From Timaviella obliquedivisa GSE-PSE-MK23-08B (GTDB lineage: Bacteria; Cyanobacteriota; Cyanobacteriia; Elainellales; Elainellaceae), in assembly GCA_019358855.1 (NCBI GenBank), contig JAHHII010000003.1, positions 186,001 to 250,000 of the forward strand: a stretch of 64,000 nt of DNA. The letters are read 5' to 3'. Below are positions 18,353-27,506 of the stretch, piece after piece. The number at the start of each line of letters is the position of its first letter. Within the stretch, counting starts at the first letter, position 1. The position numbers were made by a program, and so were the translations under genes. A model generated the notes under the pieces. The model did no database searches. It was not told where the DNA came from and saw only the letters and a program-made list of their open reading frames with translations.

Positions 18353-18916
18353 CTAGTCTAAGAAACCCATTAGAGTCTCGCTGTCGTCTACATCATTAGA
18401 GGCGATCGGGCGACCACCGGGTAACATACTGGCTTCTAAAAGCTTAGGGCTGCTAGTGACGACAGGTCGACCACCCGGCAAGGTCAAATCATCGCGGAAC
18501 GTCATGGCATCGGCGAAGACGGGACGATGACCAGGAAGGGCATAGTCCATAACATGAAGATGGCTAGCAGTGATCGGGCGACCGTTGAGAATAGTGCCGA
18601 AAACCTCTAAATGGCTCACGCCGATAGGTCGAATGCCCGCTTCAGAGTACGTCTCGGCAATTTCAAAGGTATCTGCGCCGACAGGACGCTCGGCAATTTG
18701 ACCCGCCGTTCTAACTTGAATTTCGCTTTTAGCCTTAGCTGTTGCGGCTTTGGATTCTGGTTTTTGAGCCAGGTCTAGTTTGCCTGCTTTGGTATCGCCG
18801 GTTGCAATTTGTTCTGTCATAGTTCCCTCCACTTGACCTACCTTGCCTGCATCATTTGTATTTTCGGTAGCAGCAATCGGGGTTCTTGTCCGACGACTGC
18901 TTCTGCTCACTGCCAT
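18353..18916 (-). CDS. Hypothetical protein with repeated GRP motifs
   Basis: A 187-residue soluble protein. The first 70 residues are Ala/Lys/Thr-rich and probably disordered. Residues 75-180 contain five or six imperfect units of about 19 residues centred on (G/E)-x-RP(I/V) preceded by LPG or similar (IAERPVG, IRPIGVSHLEV, NGRPITASHL, PGHRPVFAD, PGGRPVVTS, PGGRPIASN). I have seen similar proteins in cyanobacteria but cannot name a family or function. No signal peptide. The gene stands alone. Confidence 0.7.
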   Translation of the reverse strand: MAVSRSSRRTRTPIAATENTNDAGKVGQVEGTMTEQIATGDTKAGKLDLAQKPESKAATAKAKSEIQVRTAGQIAERPVGADTFEIAETYSEAGIRPIGVSHLEVFGTILNGRPITASHLHVMDYALPGHRPVFADAMTFRDDLTLPGGRPVVTSSPKLLEASMLPGGRPIASNDVDDSETLMGFLD

Positions 18917-19066
18917 AAACTGTTACCCCTAAACCCGCTAGGAATCAATTAAAAAGCTATAAATCAGATTGGAAATTTAGTTTCTAATTGCCTCATATAA
19001 GCGCAGAGCTTCAGTCTGCCCTTCAGAGATCATTATAGGTGCAGAGGGTGACGTATCTTTGAGTGC

Positions 19067-19804
19067 TTAAGATTGAATCGCCTGATAGATGTAATAAGTT
19101 GCCATGGGGATAATGGTAGCCAGGGCTAACAGTACTACGACCAAAATGGTGGCGCTGCGATCGTCGGTTTCTTCGGCAGTGGCAAAGGTGCCTTCGGTAT
19201 TGGTGGTGTCAATGACAACGGGAGGGCCTGGGTCAGGTTCTCCGGTGAGAACGGCAATGAGGCGATCGCTGGCATCAGAAAAAGCCTGGTTATACTTATT
19301 GCCATCGCGCAAGGGCACCATTAGGGTTTCTTGGGCAATGCTCTCTGCCGTTTCTAACGGAAGATTTGCCTGCACTGCCTCACCTGCTTTGATAGCAACT
19401 GAGTTGGTCACATTATCTAGCACGAGCAGCAATTGGTGGTCTTGCTCATCAGAGTTAGGAAACCATTTCTGAAAAAGCTCATTGGTAAAGGTTTCAACGG
19501 TCTCGCCGTAGTCTAGGCGATGAAAGGTCACTAAGCGGACTTCATCGCCCGTCGCCTTGGCTAAATTCTCTAGCTTGGTAGCTAATTCTCCTTGGGTGAG
19601 GCGGCTAAACACCCCTGCTTGATCGAGTACCCAAGTCGGATCACCTGCTTTTAAGTTAGGCATACTGTAGACACCTGTAGCAAGGGCATTGGGGATGTTT
19701 ACAGTCCACAGTCCTGCTACTAGCACTAATCCCAGCAGGCAGGATAGGAGTAGATGGGATAGCCCTGTTCTTGAGCGGTTGACTCGACCTAGAGAATTCG
19801 TCAT
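19067..19804 (-). CDS. psb32: Psb32-like TPM-domain protein (photosystem II protection)
   Basis: A 245-residue protein with an N-terminal hydrophobic signal/anchor (residues 18-42), a TPM domain (about 55-185: VLDQAGVFSRLTQGEL, TGDEVRLVTF, LLLVLDNVTNSVAIKAGEAV) and a C-terminal membrane helix (TILVVVLLALATIIPMA). This layout matches Psb32 (Synechocystis Sll1390), which protects photosystem II during photodamage and speeds repair. TPM domains in plants (TLP18.3) have weak acid phosphatase activity. A thylakoid location with the domain in the lumen is inferred. Confidence 0.85.
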   Translation of the reverse strand: MTNSLGRVNRSRTGLSHLLLSCLLGLVLVAGLWTVNIPNALATGVYSMPNLKAGDPTWVLDQAGVFSRLTQGELATKLENLAKATGDEVRLVTFHRLDYGETVETFTNELFQKWFPNSDEQDHQLLLVLDNVTNSVAIKAGEAVQANLPLETAESIAQETLMVPLRDGNKYNQAFSDASDRLIAVLTGEPDPGPPVVIDTTNTEGTFATAEETDDRSATILVVVLLALATIIPMATYYIYQAIQS

Positions 19805-20087
19805 ATTAATTTATCCTTATGATTTTTTTACAAATCTTACCAAATAAAGGGTTGCCGGATTTGATATGTCTAGTGGAATCGAAACTTTTTCCTAGGCAAT
19901 CCATCCTGTACCGAGGAGTGATAGCTTACTGTTGATACTGAGTGAATGAAGTATTAATTAAGTCCTAGTCCGATTGATGAAGTCTCAGTTAGTGAAGTCC
20001 CAGTCGGTGAAGTCCGGCTCTAAGATTTCTTGTTTCAATTCGCGTAACTGCCTGCTTTAATTTTGCCCCATTGTCTATCCTGGAATT

Positions 20088-20669
20088 ATGTCCACTGTTA
20101 AGCCTTCCGCCCAACCTGATTTGGAAATGCTGCCTCTCGCAGGACAGCCTGACCCCAGTCAGCTTGATAATATTAAGGCGCAACTCGATTTGGTGCTGCT
20201 GGCACTAGAGGCGCTGGTCAACATTGGCTCTGAAGCCATTCTGCAAGCGGCAACAGAGTTGAATTTGGAGGCTGTGGTGGCAGATCGAGTGGCGCTCTGG
20301 CGACTGCGGCAGTCTAGCCCACTGCGAAAGGGGCAGGGGCGGAAACGGTTGGATGTGGAGGAGGCGCGATCGCTAGTCTTAATCATTTGTCATTTGGCAA
20401 AGCAGCAGCAGGAGTTAATTCGGCGGGCGGTGGCATTGCTAGAGCAGTTGACGGAGCAGAACCGGGAGCCACATCAGGTGGCATTGTTGGGAGATTATTT
20501 GGATCGCTTTAGTAATGTGTATCAAGAGCGAATGGAGGAACAGGAGAATACCTCTCAGGCTCAATTAACGCAGTTAGCGCTGAGGCTATTAATTGATTTG
20601 TTATTTTATAGTTCTCCGAGTGGAGCCAGGAGGCTGTGGTTAGCTTTGATAGATCGGGCAACTCACTAA
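20088..20669 (+). CDS. DUF3038 domain protein
   Basis: A 193-residue, mostly helical soluble protein (LDLVLLALEALVNIGSEAIL; conserved VADRVALWRLRQSSPLRKG). It matches my memory of the cyanobacterial DUF3038 family, whose gene commonly precedes a DUF4335 gene, as here (16 bp apart, same strand). Role unknown. The 283-bp spacer upstream has three copies of a short GTGAAGTC-containing repeat (19979-20020) and no gene. Confidence 0.75.
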   Translation: MSTVKPSAQPDLEMLPLAGQPDPSQLDNIKAQLDLVLLALEALVNIGSEAILQAATELNLEAVVADRVALWRLRQSSPLRKGQGRKRLDVEEARSLVLIICHLAKQQQELIRRAVALLEQLTEQNREPHQVALLGDYLDRFSNVYQERMEEQENTSQAQLTQLALRLLIDLLFYSSPSGARRLWLALIDRATH

Positions 20670-20685
20670 TTTCTTTTGAATTCTT

Positions 20686-22104
20686 ATGTCATCATCTGTT
20701 CTACGGCGATATACTCCTCCAACTTGTACCCTTGAAATAGCGGCGATCGGGTCGGCGCTGTCGCGTTGGACTGACCAGGCAGTGCTGAAGAATTTGCGGT
20801 TTGAGTTGAGTTTTGATGATCCCACCCTGACTTCAGATCAGCAGATGACAATTCGGGGCGATCGCAATCAGCTTGAGTCACTTTGGGAAGCAGTTTCAAG
20901 CTACGTACAAACAATTTTGCTTCAGCCCCTAGAAGCGCTGAGGCAGCATGAACCCATTGACCAATTGAGTGCCAGCCAATTGAGTGCAAGCCATTGGGTA
21001 GAGGAAAATGGTTCAGCGGGTCATTTGCATGAGGCGAAAATTAATCTTCAGCCCAAAGGCAGGTTAAGACACGAGTTGCACCTGGGCACTCTGGCAAGCG
21101 AAGAAGCAACGGTCATTCCTTTAACGACTTTGCAGTTGTTTGATTTGGCAAATGCTTTAGATGAATACCATGCTGAGGCATTGACTTTACCCAGCTTGGG
21201 GCGATCGCGCTGGTTGAAACTTGCTCCAACGAGTTGGAAGCAGGTGGCGGTGGCGGCGGTACTTGTCGTGGGGGTTTCGGTGCCAATCGTGAAGTTTGTT
21301 ACCGATCTTTCTGCGCCTCAGATGGCGACGACCGCTTCAACTAAAGATGTAGAAATTAGCACGGCTCCAAGATCAGGAGATTTGCCTGCACCCTTATCTC
21401 CAGGGACAACGCCACCCCCTCTAACTTTGACTCCTCTAAAACCGGCTGTACCCTTGCCGCCTGTTGGAACAACTGTTTTTCCGGCTCCAGTGCCCGGTGC
21501 AGCCTCGGCTCCGCCTCTCTCATCCGCCCCATCTGCTCCTGTAGAAACGGTGCCAGTGCAGCCCAATACTATTGAAATTCCTGGGGAGCCCAGCTTTCCA
21601 GAAATTCCTAGTCGTCCTCTTGAAGCTCCCACGACGGAAGCCCCGCCTCGGTTAGAAGGGACACAGGGTTTTGATAGCGCTTCCCAGGCAGTACCTCAGC
21701 CGTCCCCAGAGTCTAGTAACCTTACCAATGAGCTAGCCTCAGCGGGTTTAGCCCCACCTGAACCTGAGAGTGCATTAAGTAGTCCATTAAGTGCCAATGG
21801 GCGATCGGCAACTCCTGCTTCTAATAATCAAGCAGACGAGGTAAAAACTTATTTCCAACAAAATTGGCAGCCGCCAGAAGGGTTAGTCGAAACATTAGAG
21901 TATCGACTATTGCTCAATCCAGATGGTTCATTGCAAAGGATTCTACCGTTGGGCGATGATTCTGCAAACTTCCTCGATCGCACCAATATGCCTCTATTGG
22001 GTGAGCCGTTTGTTTCACCTACTACAGGTGATCAACAGCCCCAAATCCGCGTGGTGCTAGAGCCAGATGGCAGAGTTCAGACGTTTTTAGAGTATGCTGA
22101 CTAA
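20686..22104 (+). CDS. DUF4335 domain membrane protein
   Basis: A 472-residue protein: N-terminal DUF4335-like domain (residues 1-165; RRYTPPTCTLEI, LSRWTDQ, FELSFDDP), one membrane helix (about 186-206), a long Pro/Ser/Thr-rich linker (about 220-385), and a C-terminal domain of about 90 residues (YFQQNWQPPEGLVETLEYRL). The tail resembles small domains found in other cyanobacterial envelope proteins. Probably bitopic with the C-terminal domain outside the cytoplasm. Likely co-transcribed with the DUF3038 gene; function unknown. Confidence 0.75.
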   Translation: MSSSVLRRYTPPTCTLEIAAIGSALSRWTDQAVLKNLRFELSFDDPTLTSDQQMTIRGDRNQLESLWEAVSSYVQTILLQPLEALRQHEPIDQLSASQLSASHWVEENGSAGHLHEAKINLQPKGRLRHELHLGTLASEEATVIPLTTLQLFDLANALDEYHAEALTLPSLGRSRWLKLAPTSWKQVAVAAVLVVGVSVPIVKFVTDLSAPQMATTASTKDVEISTAPRSGDLPAPLSPGTTPPPLTLTPLKPAVPLPPVGTTVFPAPVPGAASAPPLSSAPSAPVETVPVQPNTIEIPGEPSFPEIPSRPLEAPTTEAPPRLEGTQGFDSASQAVPQPSPESSNLTNELASAGLAPPEPESALSSPLSANGRSATPASNNQADEVKTYFQQNWQPPEGLVETLEYRLLLNPDGSLQRILPLGDDSANFLDRTNMPLLGEPFVSPTTGDQQPQIRVVLEPDGRVQTFLEYAD

Positions 22105-22178
22105 TTGGAGAATAGTCTAACTGTTGATCTAGTTAGGTCTGCTATGCTCAAAATCTAAACCTAATAGCGGCACTCTTT

Positions 22179-23654
22179 ATGATGACTCTCGATCCTGCTC
22201 GCAGCAGCCAGCGTGATTGGCTCCCCATTATTCGAGAACTTGAGGGAGTTCTAGGAAAAAGTGGGGTGGTGAAGCGGCGAGAAGAGCTATTGGTTTATGA
22301 GTGTGATGGCTTAACCAGCTATCGGCAGCGTCCAGAGGTGGTGGTGCTGCCCCGGACAACCGAACAAGTAGCAGCAGTCGTGAAAATTTGCGATCGCCAC
22401 AACGTTCCCTTTATTGCTCGTGGAGCCGGAACGGGTTTATCGGGGGGCGCATTGCCTGTGGAAAACTGCGTGTTAATTGTGACAGCGTTGATGAAGCAAA
22501 TTTTAGAAGTTGATCTTGCTAATCAGCGAGTCGTAGTGCAGCCTGGCGTGATTAACAACTGGGTTACCCAAGCCGTCAGCGGCTCCGGCTTCTACTATGC
22601 GCCTGATCCTTCTAGCCAGATTATTTGTTCTATTGGCGGCAATGTCGCAGAGAATTCTGGCGGCGTTCATTGCCTGAAGTATGGCGTGACCACCAATCAC
22701 GTTTTGGGGCTAAAGATTGTTACGCCCGATGGCGCGATCGTCGATGTGGGTGGCAAAATTGCTGAGATGCCAGGGTTTGACCTAACGGGGGTTTTTGTGG
22801 GTTCGGAAGGAACCCTGGGGATTGCCACAGAGATTACGCTGCGAATTCTCAAGGCTCCGGAGGCAATTCATGTGCTGTTGGCAGACTTTACTAGCGTGGA
22901 AGCCGCAGGGCAGGCGGTCGCTGATATCATCAGTGCAGGCATTATTCCGGGCGGCATGGAAATGATGGATAACTTTAGCATCAATGCCGTTGAGGATGTG
23001 GTGGCTACGAATTGCTATCCACGGGATGCGATCGCCATTCTACTCATTGAGATTGATGGTACAGAGATAGAAGTCGCGGCAAACAGTGAACAGGTCGCAA
23101 CCATCTGTCGGCAAAACGGCGCACGTCAAATTACCACTGCCATAGAACCTCAAGAACGCTTAACCCTTTGGAAAGGACGAAAGGCAGCGTTCGCCGCAAT
23201 GGGTAAAATTAGCCCCGATTACTATGTTCAAGACGGCGTGATTCCGCGCACGCAGCTTCAGTATGTACTTAGAGAAATTGAGGCGCTGAGCGAACAGCAC
23301 GGTTATAAAGTTGCCAATGTGTTCCATGCAGGCGATGGCAACTTACATCCACTCATTCTGTACAACAACGCCATTCCTGGGCAATTAGAGCAGGTTGAAG
23401 CACTAGGCGGTGACATCTTAAAGCTCTGTGTTAAGGTCGGCGGCAGTATCTCAGGAGAGCATGGTATTGGGGCAGACAAACGTTGCTACATGCCGAATAT
23501 GTTTAGCCCCACAGACCTTGAAACGATGCAGTGGGTGCGGCAGGTTTTCAATCCTAAGGAGCTAGCAAATCCAGGAAAAATATTTCCCACACCGCGCACT
23601 TGTGGCGAGGCAGCGACCGCGCAAGCTAATTTTCCTCAGGTCGAGAAATTTTAA
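22179..23654 (+). CDS. glcD: Glycolate oxidase subunit GlcD
   Basis: FAD-linked (S)-2-hydroxy-acid dehydrogenase of the photorespiratory glycolate pathway, oxidising glycolate to glyoxylate. The 491 residues contain the PCMH/VAO FAD-binding domain (RGAGTGLSGGALP, SIGGNVAENSGG, VGSEGTLGIATEITL) and the C-terminal FAD-oxidase domain (NVFHAGDGNLHPL, SGEHGIGADK). Length is normal. No glcE/glcF is adjacent, as is common in cyanobacteria. Either of two adjacent ATGs may start it. Confidence 0.92.
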   Translation: MMTLDPARSSQRDWLPIIRELEGVLGKSGVVKRREELLVYECDGLTSYRQRPEVVVLPRTTEQVAAVVKICDRHNVPFIARGAGTGLSGGALPVENCVLIVTALMKQILEVDLANQRVVVQPGVINNWVTQAVSGSGFYYAPDPSSQIICSIGGNVAENSGGVHCLKYGVTTNHVLGLKIVTPDGAIVDVGGKIAEMPGFDLTGVFVGSEGTLGIATEITLRILKAPEAIHVLLADFTSVEAAGQAVADIISAGIIPGGMEMMDNFSINAVEDVVATNCYPRDAIAILLIEIDGTEIEVAANSEQVATICRQNGARQITTAIEPQERLTLWKGRKAAFAAMGKISPDYYVQDGVIPRTQLQYVLREIEALSEQHGYKVANVFHAGDGNLHPLILYNNAIPGQLEQVEALGGDILKLCVKVGGSISGEHGIGADKRCYMPNMFSPTDLETMQWVRQVFNPKELANPGKIFPTPRTCGEAATAQANFPQVEKF

Positions 23655-23748
23655 AAAGAGCCATTCCAGTCTAAAATTCAATTCTAGGCGGTGTATCAAA
23701 CGAAACCAGGAACTAACTGCATTAGTAGGAGGAAATAGTAGCCATTTC

Positions 23749-26019
23749 ATGCTTATTCAACCTCTAAATCGCCTAATTTCTCGGATTTCTCGAAGAGTTC
23801 CCCTACAAACTTTTCTGACAGTCCCATTTCTGCTACAAATTGTGGCTGTTGCCGGACTGACTGGTGGATTATCTTGGCTTAATGCCCAAAAATCTGTTTA
23901 CGAACTGACCGCTAAACTGCAAGATGAAATTAGTTCTGGCATTCTGCTTGAGCTAAAAACCTATTTGGCAGCCCCTCAATTAGCAACTCGTATTAGTAAT
24001 GATGCGGTGCAATTAGGGCAACTCAGCCTGCAAGATATGCCGTCGCTGGAGCGCTACTTATTTACGCAGTTGACTCAGTTTAAGTCTGTTAGCGGCATTT
24101 GGATTGGCACTGAGCAAGGCAGTTATCGATCGGTCAATCGGCGGGGGGAGTTGCGCTTACAAAGTTCGGACGGATGGGATGAAGGCAAAGTCTATGATTA
24201 TAAGCTAAATGGAATGGGCGATCGCGGAGCGCTTCTCGAATCTTTTATCCGACCGCCAGCGCAAAGGATGAAATGGTACGAAGCTGCAGTCACCGATCGC
24301 AAGCCAACTTGGAGTGAAATTTTTCAAACGACTGATGATCAAGACCTATCGCTCAATGCTAGCTTTCCGATTTACGATCCAGAAACAGGCGAATTACTGG
24401 GCGTGGCTTCGGCAGGTGTAGTTCTCTCTAAAATTAATGCATTCCTCAAAAACTTGCAGGTCAGCGAGTCGGGGTTAGTGTTTGTGGTAGAGGATGACGG
24501 CAAACTGGTCGGCACATCGGCATCTCAACCTGTGTACAATCGCTTTCAGGGGAAGGGCGATACGGTCAGGTTAGAGCGAATTAATGCAGCAGATAGTCGT
24601 GACCCCTTAATTAAGGCAACGGCTCAGTTTTTAATTAAACGCTACGGCGACTTTACAAGGGTAATTGCCGACCAGCGGCTGAACTTTATTAATAATGGCG
24701 ATCGCAATTTTGTAAAAGTTGTGCCGTTTCGAGATGAACTAGGACTTGATTGGTTGATTGTGGTGGTGGTGCCCGAAAATGATTTTATGGCACAAATCAA
24801 TACCAATACCCGCACCACATTTTGGCTATGTGCGGGAGCCGTACTGGGAACCCTGCTGTTAGGCGTGATTGGCTCGAACTGGGTAGCTCAGCCCTTGTTA
24901 CGCTTGAGTCGAGCCAGTCGAGCGATCGCTGAAGGGGATCTATACCAACGCATTCCCGAACAAAACCCTATCAAAGAAATGCAGGTGACTGCCCATGCCT
25001 TTAACCAAATGGCAGAACGGTTAACGGCTTCGTTTGAACAAATTGAGGCGGCTAACGCTAACTTAGAAGGGCAAGTGAGCGATCGTACCGCCCAACTGGT
25101 GCAAGCTGTTGAAGAACTAGAGCGACTAAACCGCATTAAAGATGACTTTTTGAGCACCGTTTCCCACGAGCTACGAACGCCCATGTCTAACATTAAGTTA
25201 TCAACCCAAATGTTAGAAATCAACCTGAAGCGCTTAGGTTTACTAGACTCGGAATCTAGCGCTATTCCTCGATATTTCCAGATTTTGAAAGAAGAAGGAC
25301 AGCGAGAAATTAACTTAATTAACAACCTCCTGGATCTCTCTCGGCTCAACGCTAAGAACGATCCTATTATCCCTACAGCCATTCATTTGAACGCATGGTT
25401 ACCAAAATTGGTAAAGCCCTTTATTGAACGAGCAGATAGTCAAGAGCAAGCTTTTTACTTAGAGGTTGCAGATCATTTACCCACGCTTACGACTGACCTC
25501 TTTAAGCTAGAGCGCATCTTGAATGAACTGCTGAATAATGCCTGTAAGTACACGCCTCCTGGATCAAAAATTATCATGTCGGCACGAGTCACTGAGATGA
25601 CCGACAACGAGGGCATGCAAGAGACAGCAGACAACTGCGAGAACGGCGGCTCACAAAGTAGTCATGACCCGTTAACGTATTCTTCTGTGCAAGCGCCTGC
25701 TACGCTCAGAGCAAGCGCTTTAAAACATCCGCAAGGAGTCGCTTCGAGACATCCGCAAGAGCTTGCCCTCAAAGATTGCCTGCGACTTAGCGTTAGTAAT
25801 TCAGGCGTAGAGATTCCCCCCGAAGAACACCATCGCATTTTCGACAAGTTCTACCGTATCCCCAGCAGCGACCCTTGGAAGCATGGGGGCACTGGATTAG
25901 GATTAGCACTGGTGAAAGGATTGGTAGAGCGCTTGCAGGGCAAAATCACCGTTAGAAGCGCTGAGGGGCAGACTACATTTACGGTCGATCTGCCGTTGGT
26001 CGGGTCGGAAGCCGCTTAG
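23749..26019 (+). CDS. Sensor histidine kinase (Cache-HAMP-HisKA-HATPase)
   Basis: A 756-residue membrane kinase. One N-terminal helix (about 20-42), a large extracytoplasmic dCache-type sensor (about 45-345), a second helix (about 350-375), HAMP, a short coiled coil, HisKA with phosphoacceptor H473 in STVSHELRTP, and the ATPase domain with N-box NELLNNACKY and G2 box GGTGLGLALV. A Ser/Gln/His-rich insert of about 55 residues (DNA 25600-25765) splits the ATPase domain, and the G1 box reads SNSGVEI where DxGxGI is usual. The ATG at 23749 is chosen; an open extension upstream would overlap glcD. No response regulator is adjacent. Confidence 0.88.
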   Translation: MLIQPLNRLISRISRRVPLQTFLTVPFLLQIVAVAGLTGGLSWLNAQKSVYELTAKLQDEISSGILLELKTYLAAPQLATRISNDAVQLGQLSLQDMPSLERYLFTQLTQFKSVSGIWIGTEQGSYRSVNRRGELRLQSSDGWDEGKVYDYKLNGMGDRGALLESFIRPPAQRMKWYEAAVTDRKPTWSEIFQTTDDQDLSLNASFPIYDPETGELLGVASAGVVLSKINAFLKNLQVSESGLVFVVEDDGKLVGTSASQPVYNRFQGKGDTVRLERINAADSRDPLIKATAQFLIKRYGDFTRVIADQRLNFINNGDRNFVKVVPFRDELGLDWLIVVVVPENDFMAQINTNTRTTFWLCAGAVLGTLLLGVIGSNWVAQPLLRLSRASRAIAEGDLYQRIPEQNPIKEMQVTAHAFNQMAERLTASFEQIEAANANLEGQVSDRTAQLVQAVEELERLNRIKDDFLSTVSHELRTPMSNIKLSTQMLEINLKRLGLLDSESSAIPRYFQILKEEGQREINLINNLLDLSRLNAKNDPIIPTAIHLNAWLPKLVKPFIERADSQEQAFYLEVADHLPTLTTDLFKLERILNELLNNACKYTPPGSKIIMSARVTEMTDNEGMQETADNCENGGSQSSHDPLTYSSVQAPATLRASALKHPQGVASRHPQELALKDCLRLSVSNSGVEIPPEEHHRIFDKFYRIPSSDPWKHGGTGLGLALVKGLVERLQGKITVRSAEGQTTFTVDLPLVGSEAA

Positions 26020-26027
26020 AAAAGTTT

Positions 26028-27374
26028 TCAAAGCGTGTAGGTGAAACCCTCGGTTAGAATTCCTGGAACTATCATGCCGCCCGGGTTACGGTTATGGTAA
26101 GTACCCACTTCAGGAATAAATTCTTGGAAGTCGGTGAGCGCCATAAGGTTATCGCCCAAGCATTGATAGAGGCTTTCATCGAATCGGAGGTTTTCGATCG
26201 GAGCAACAATTTCGCCGTTTTCGACCCAAAAACAGGCGTAGCGAGTCATGCCTGTGATCCGTCCGGCGGGGCGATCGCTCCAGTTCAAGTAATGCAAATT
26301 GGAAAGATAGAGTCCTGTGTCTAGCGCTTTGAGAATATTTTCCGCCGGTAAATTGCCAGGAAGGATTTCGGGCGATCGCAAAGACTCGCTACCCGTTGCG
26401 CCATTTGCAACTTTGCCATATTCTTTGGCAGTCCGAGAACTAATTAAGGTATTGACCAATTTACCCGCTTGAATCAACGGTAACTCTATCGGCGCAATGT
26501 CTCCCCACTCATTAAATCGAGGCACCAATCCTTGCTTAAAGCTCTCGGTAATGTGAAACTGAGGTGAGAACTGCTTTTCACCCCGCTGCAATAAAGCAAG
26601 CGCACTACCGCCTCGCTGCAATGACCCTTCACTCACCCCGCCCCACGAGAACATTGAGAGGAGTTCGGCAACTGCCCCCGGAGCTAAGTAAGTGCGATAT
26701 TGCCCTCGAGGAATTGGCTTAGGAGGTTGTGCCAAGCGCTCAAGCTGATTTTTCGCTTCTGCCAATTTTTTAGAGTAGGCGGCAGCATCCCACTCATTTC
26801 CCGCAAAAGTTCCTTTTACCGCCTGCCCATCTTCAGTAAACAGCGAATAATCTACCGAGAAGAACTCGGTGCCAAACCAATGCTTCTGCCCTGCCGAGTC
26901 AGCATATGCCCGCAGCAACGAACCTCCTGCATAGATGCCTGTAAAATCTACTCCCGCCATTTCAGACAATAGCGAAGGTGCCACTGCTTCAGGCTTCAGC
27001 AGTTTTCCAATATGATTTTCGCGGCTCGTTGCTGTGCCTTGAGGCAAGACTAAATGAGGATCTTCAGGCAACTGCGGAATTTCTTGCCGCAGTTCAGTCA
27101 AAGCGAGGGCAGCCTGGTGTTGATCGACCTCCCAATCGCCAGTTAAGGGAAAGCTGCGAAACCCGTTACGCTGATCCTGCATCAACGTCATACTCAACTG
27201 CCCATCTGCTACACAGCCTGCTTGCCGCACCTTGGCTCTATTAAACCGGACAAACTGACTCTGTTCGCCCTTGAGTCCTAGCTTGAGATGTTCGCCCTCC
27301 TTTAACCCATTTAACAATTGCTCTACGAGGCGATCGAAAATCTCTTCCAGCCCCAAATCCTTCCCAGATTCCAT
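26028..27374 (-). CDS. TldD/PmbA-family protein (TldE-like subunit)
   Basis: A 448-residue TldE/PmbA-type protein lacking a HExxxH zinc site. In characterised systems TldE pairs with the zinc protease TldD to trim modified peptides such as microcin B17. Conserved features include LAPGAVAELLSMFSWGG, RFNEWGDIAP and the C-terminal RNPGGMIVPG region. It lies 132 bp downstream of the tldD-like gene, same strand, so a TldDE heterodimer is likely. Natural substrate in cyanobacteria unknown. Confidence 0.85.
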   Translation of the reverse strand: MESGKDLGLEEIFDRLVEQLLNGLKEGEHLKLGLKGEQSQFVRFNRAKVRQAGCVADGQLSMTLMQDQRNGFRSFPLTGDWEVDQHQAALALTELRQEIPQLPEDPHLVLPQGTATSRENHIGKLLKPEAVAPSLLSEMAGVDFTGIYAGGSLLRAYADSAGQKHWFGTEFFSVDYSLFTEDGQAVKGTFAGNEWDAAAYSKKLAEAKNQLERLAQPPKPIPRGQYRTYLAPGAVAELLSMFSWGGVSEGSLQRGGSALALLQRGEKQFSPQFHITESFKQGLVPRFNEWGDIAPIELPLIQAGKLVNTLISSRTAKEYGKVANGATGSESLRSPEILPGNLPAENILKALDTGLYLSNLHYLNWSDRPAGRITGMTRYACFWVENGEIVAPIENLRFDESLYQCLGDNLMALTDFQEFIPEVGTYHNRNPGGMIVPGILTEGFTYTL

Positions 27375-27506
27375 AGTCCATCTCTAAACTTATTTTTTAC
27401 AATCAAAGCGTTGCTGAATGAAAGTATAAACCTGCTCAGGATCCTGTTCTTTCATCAAGTCTCAAAGCTCCTCGCCTGAGGAAGAAGAATTTACAGAGAG
27501 GTCGCT

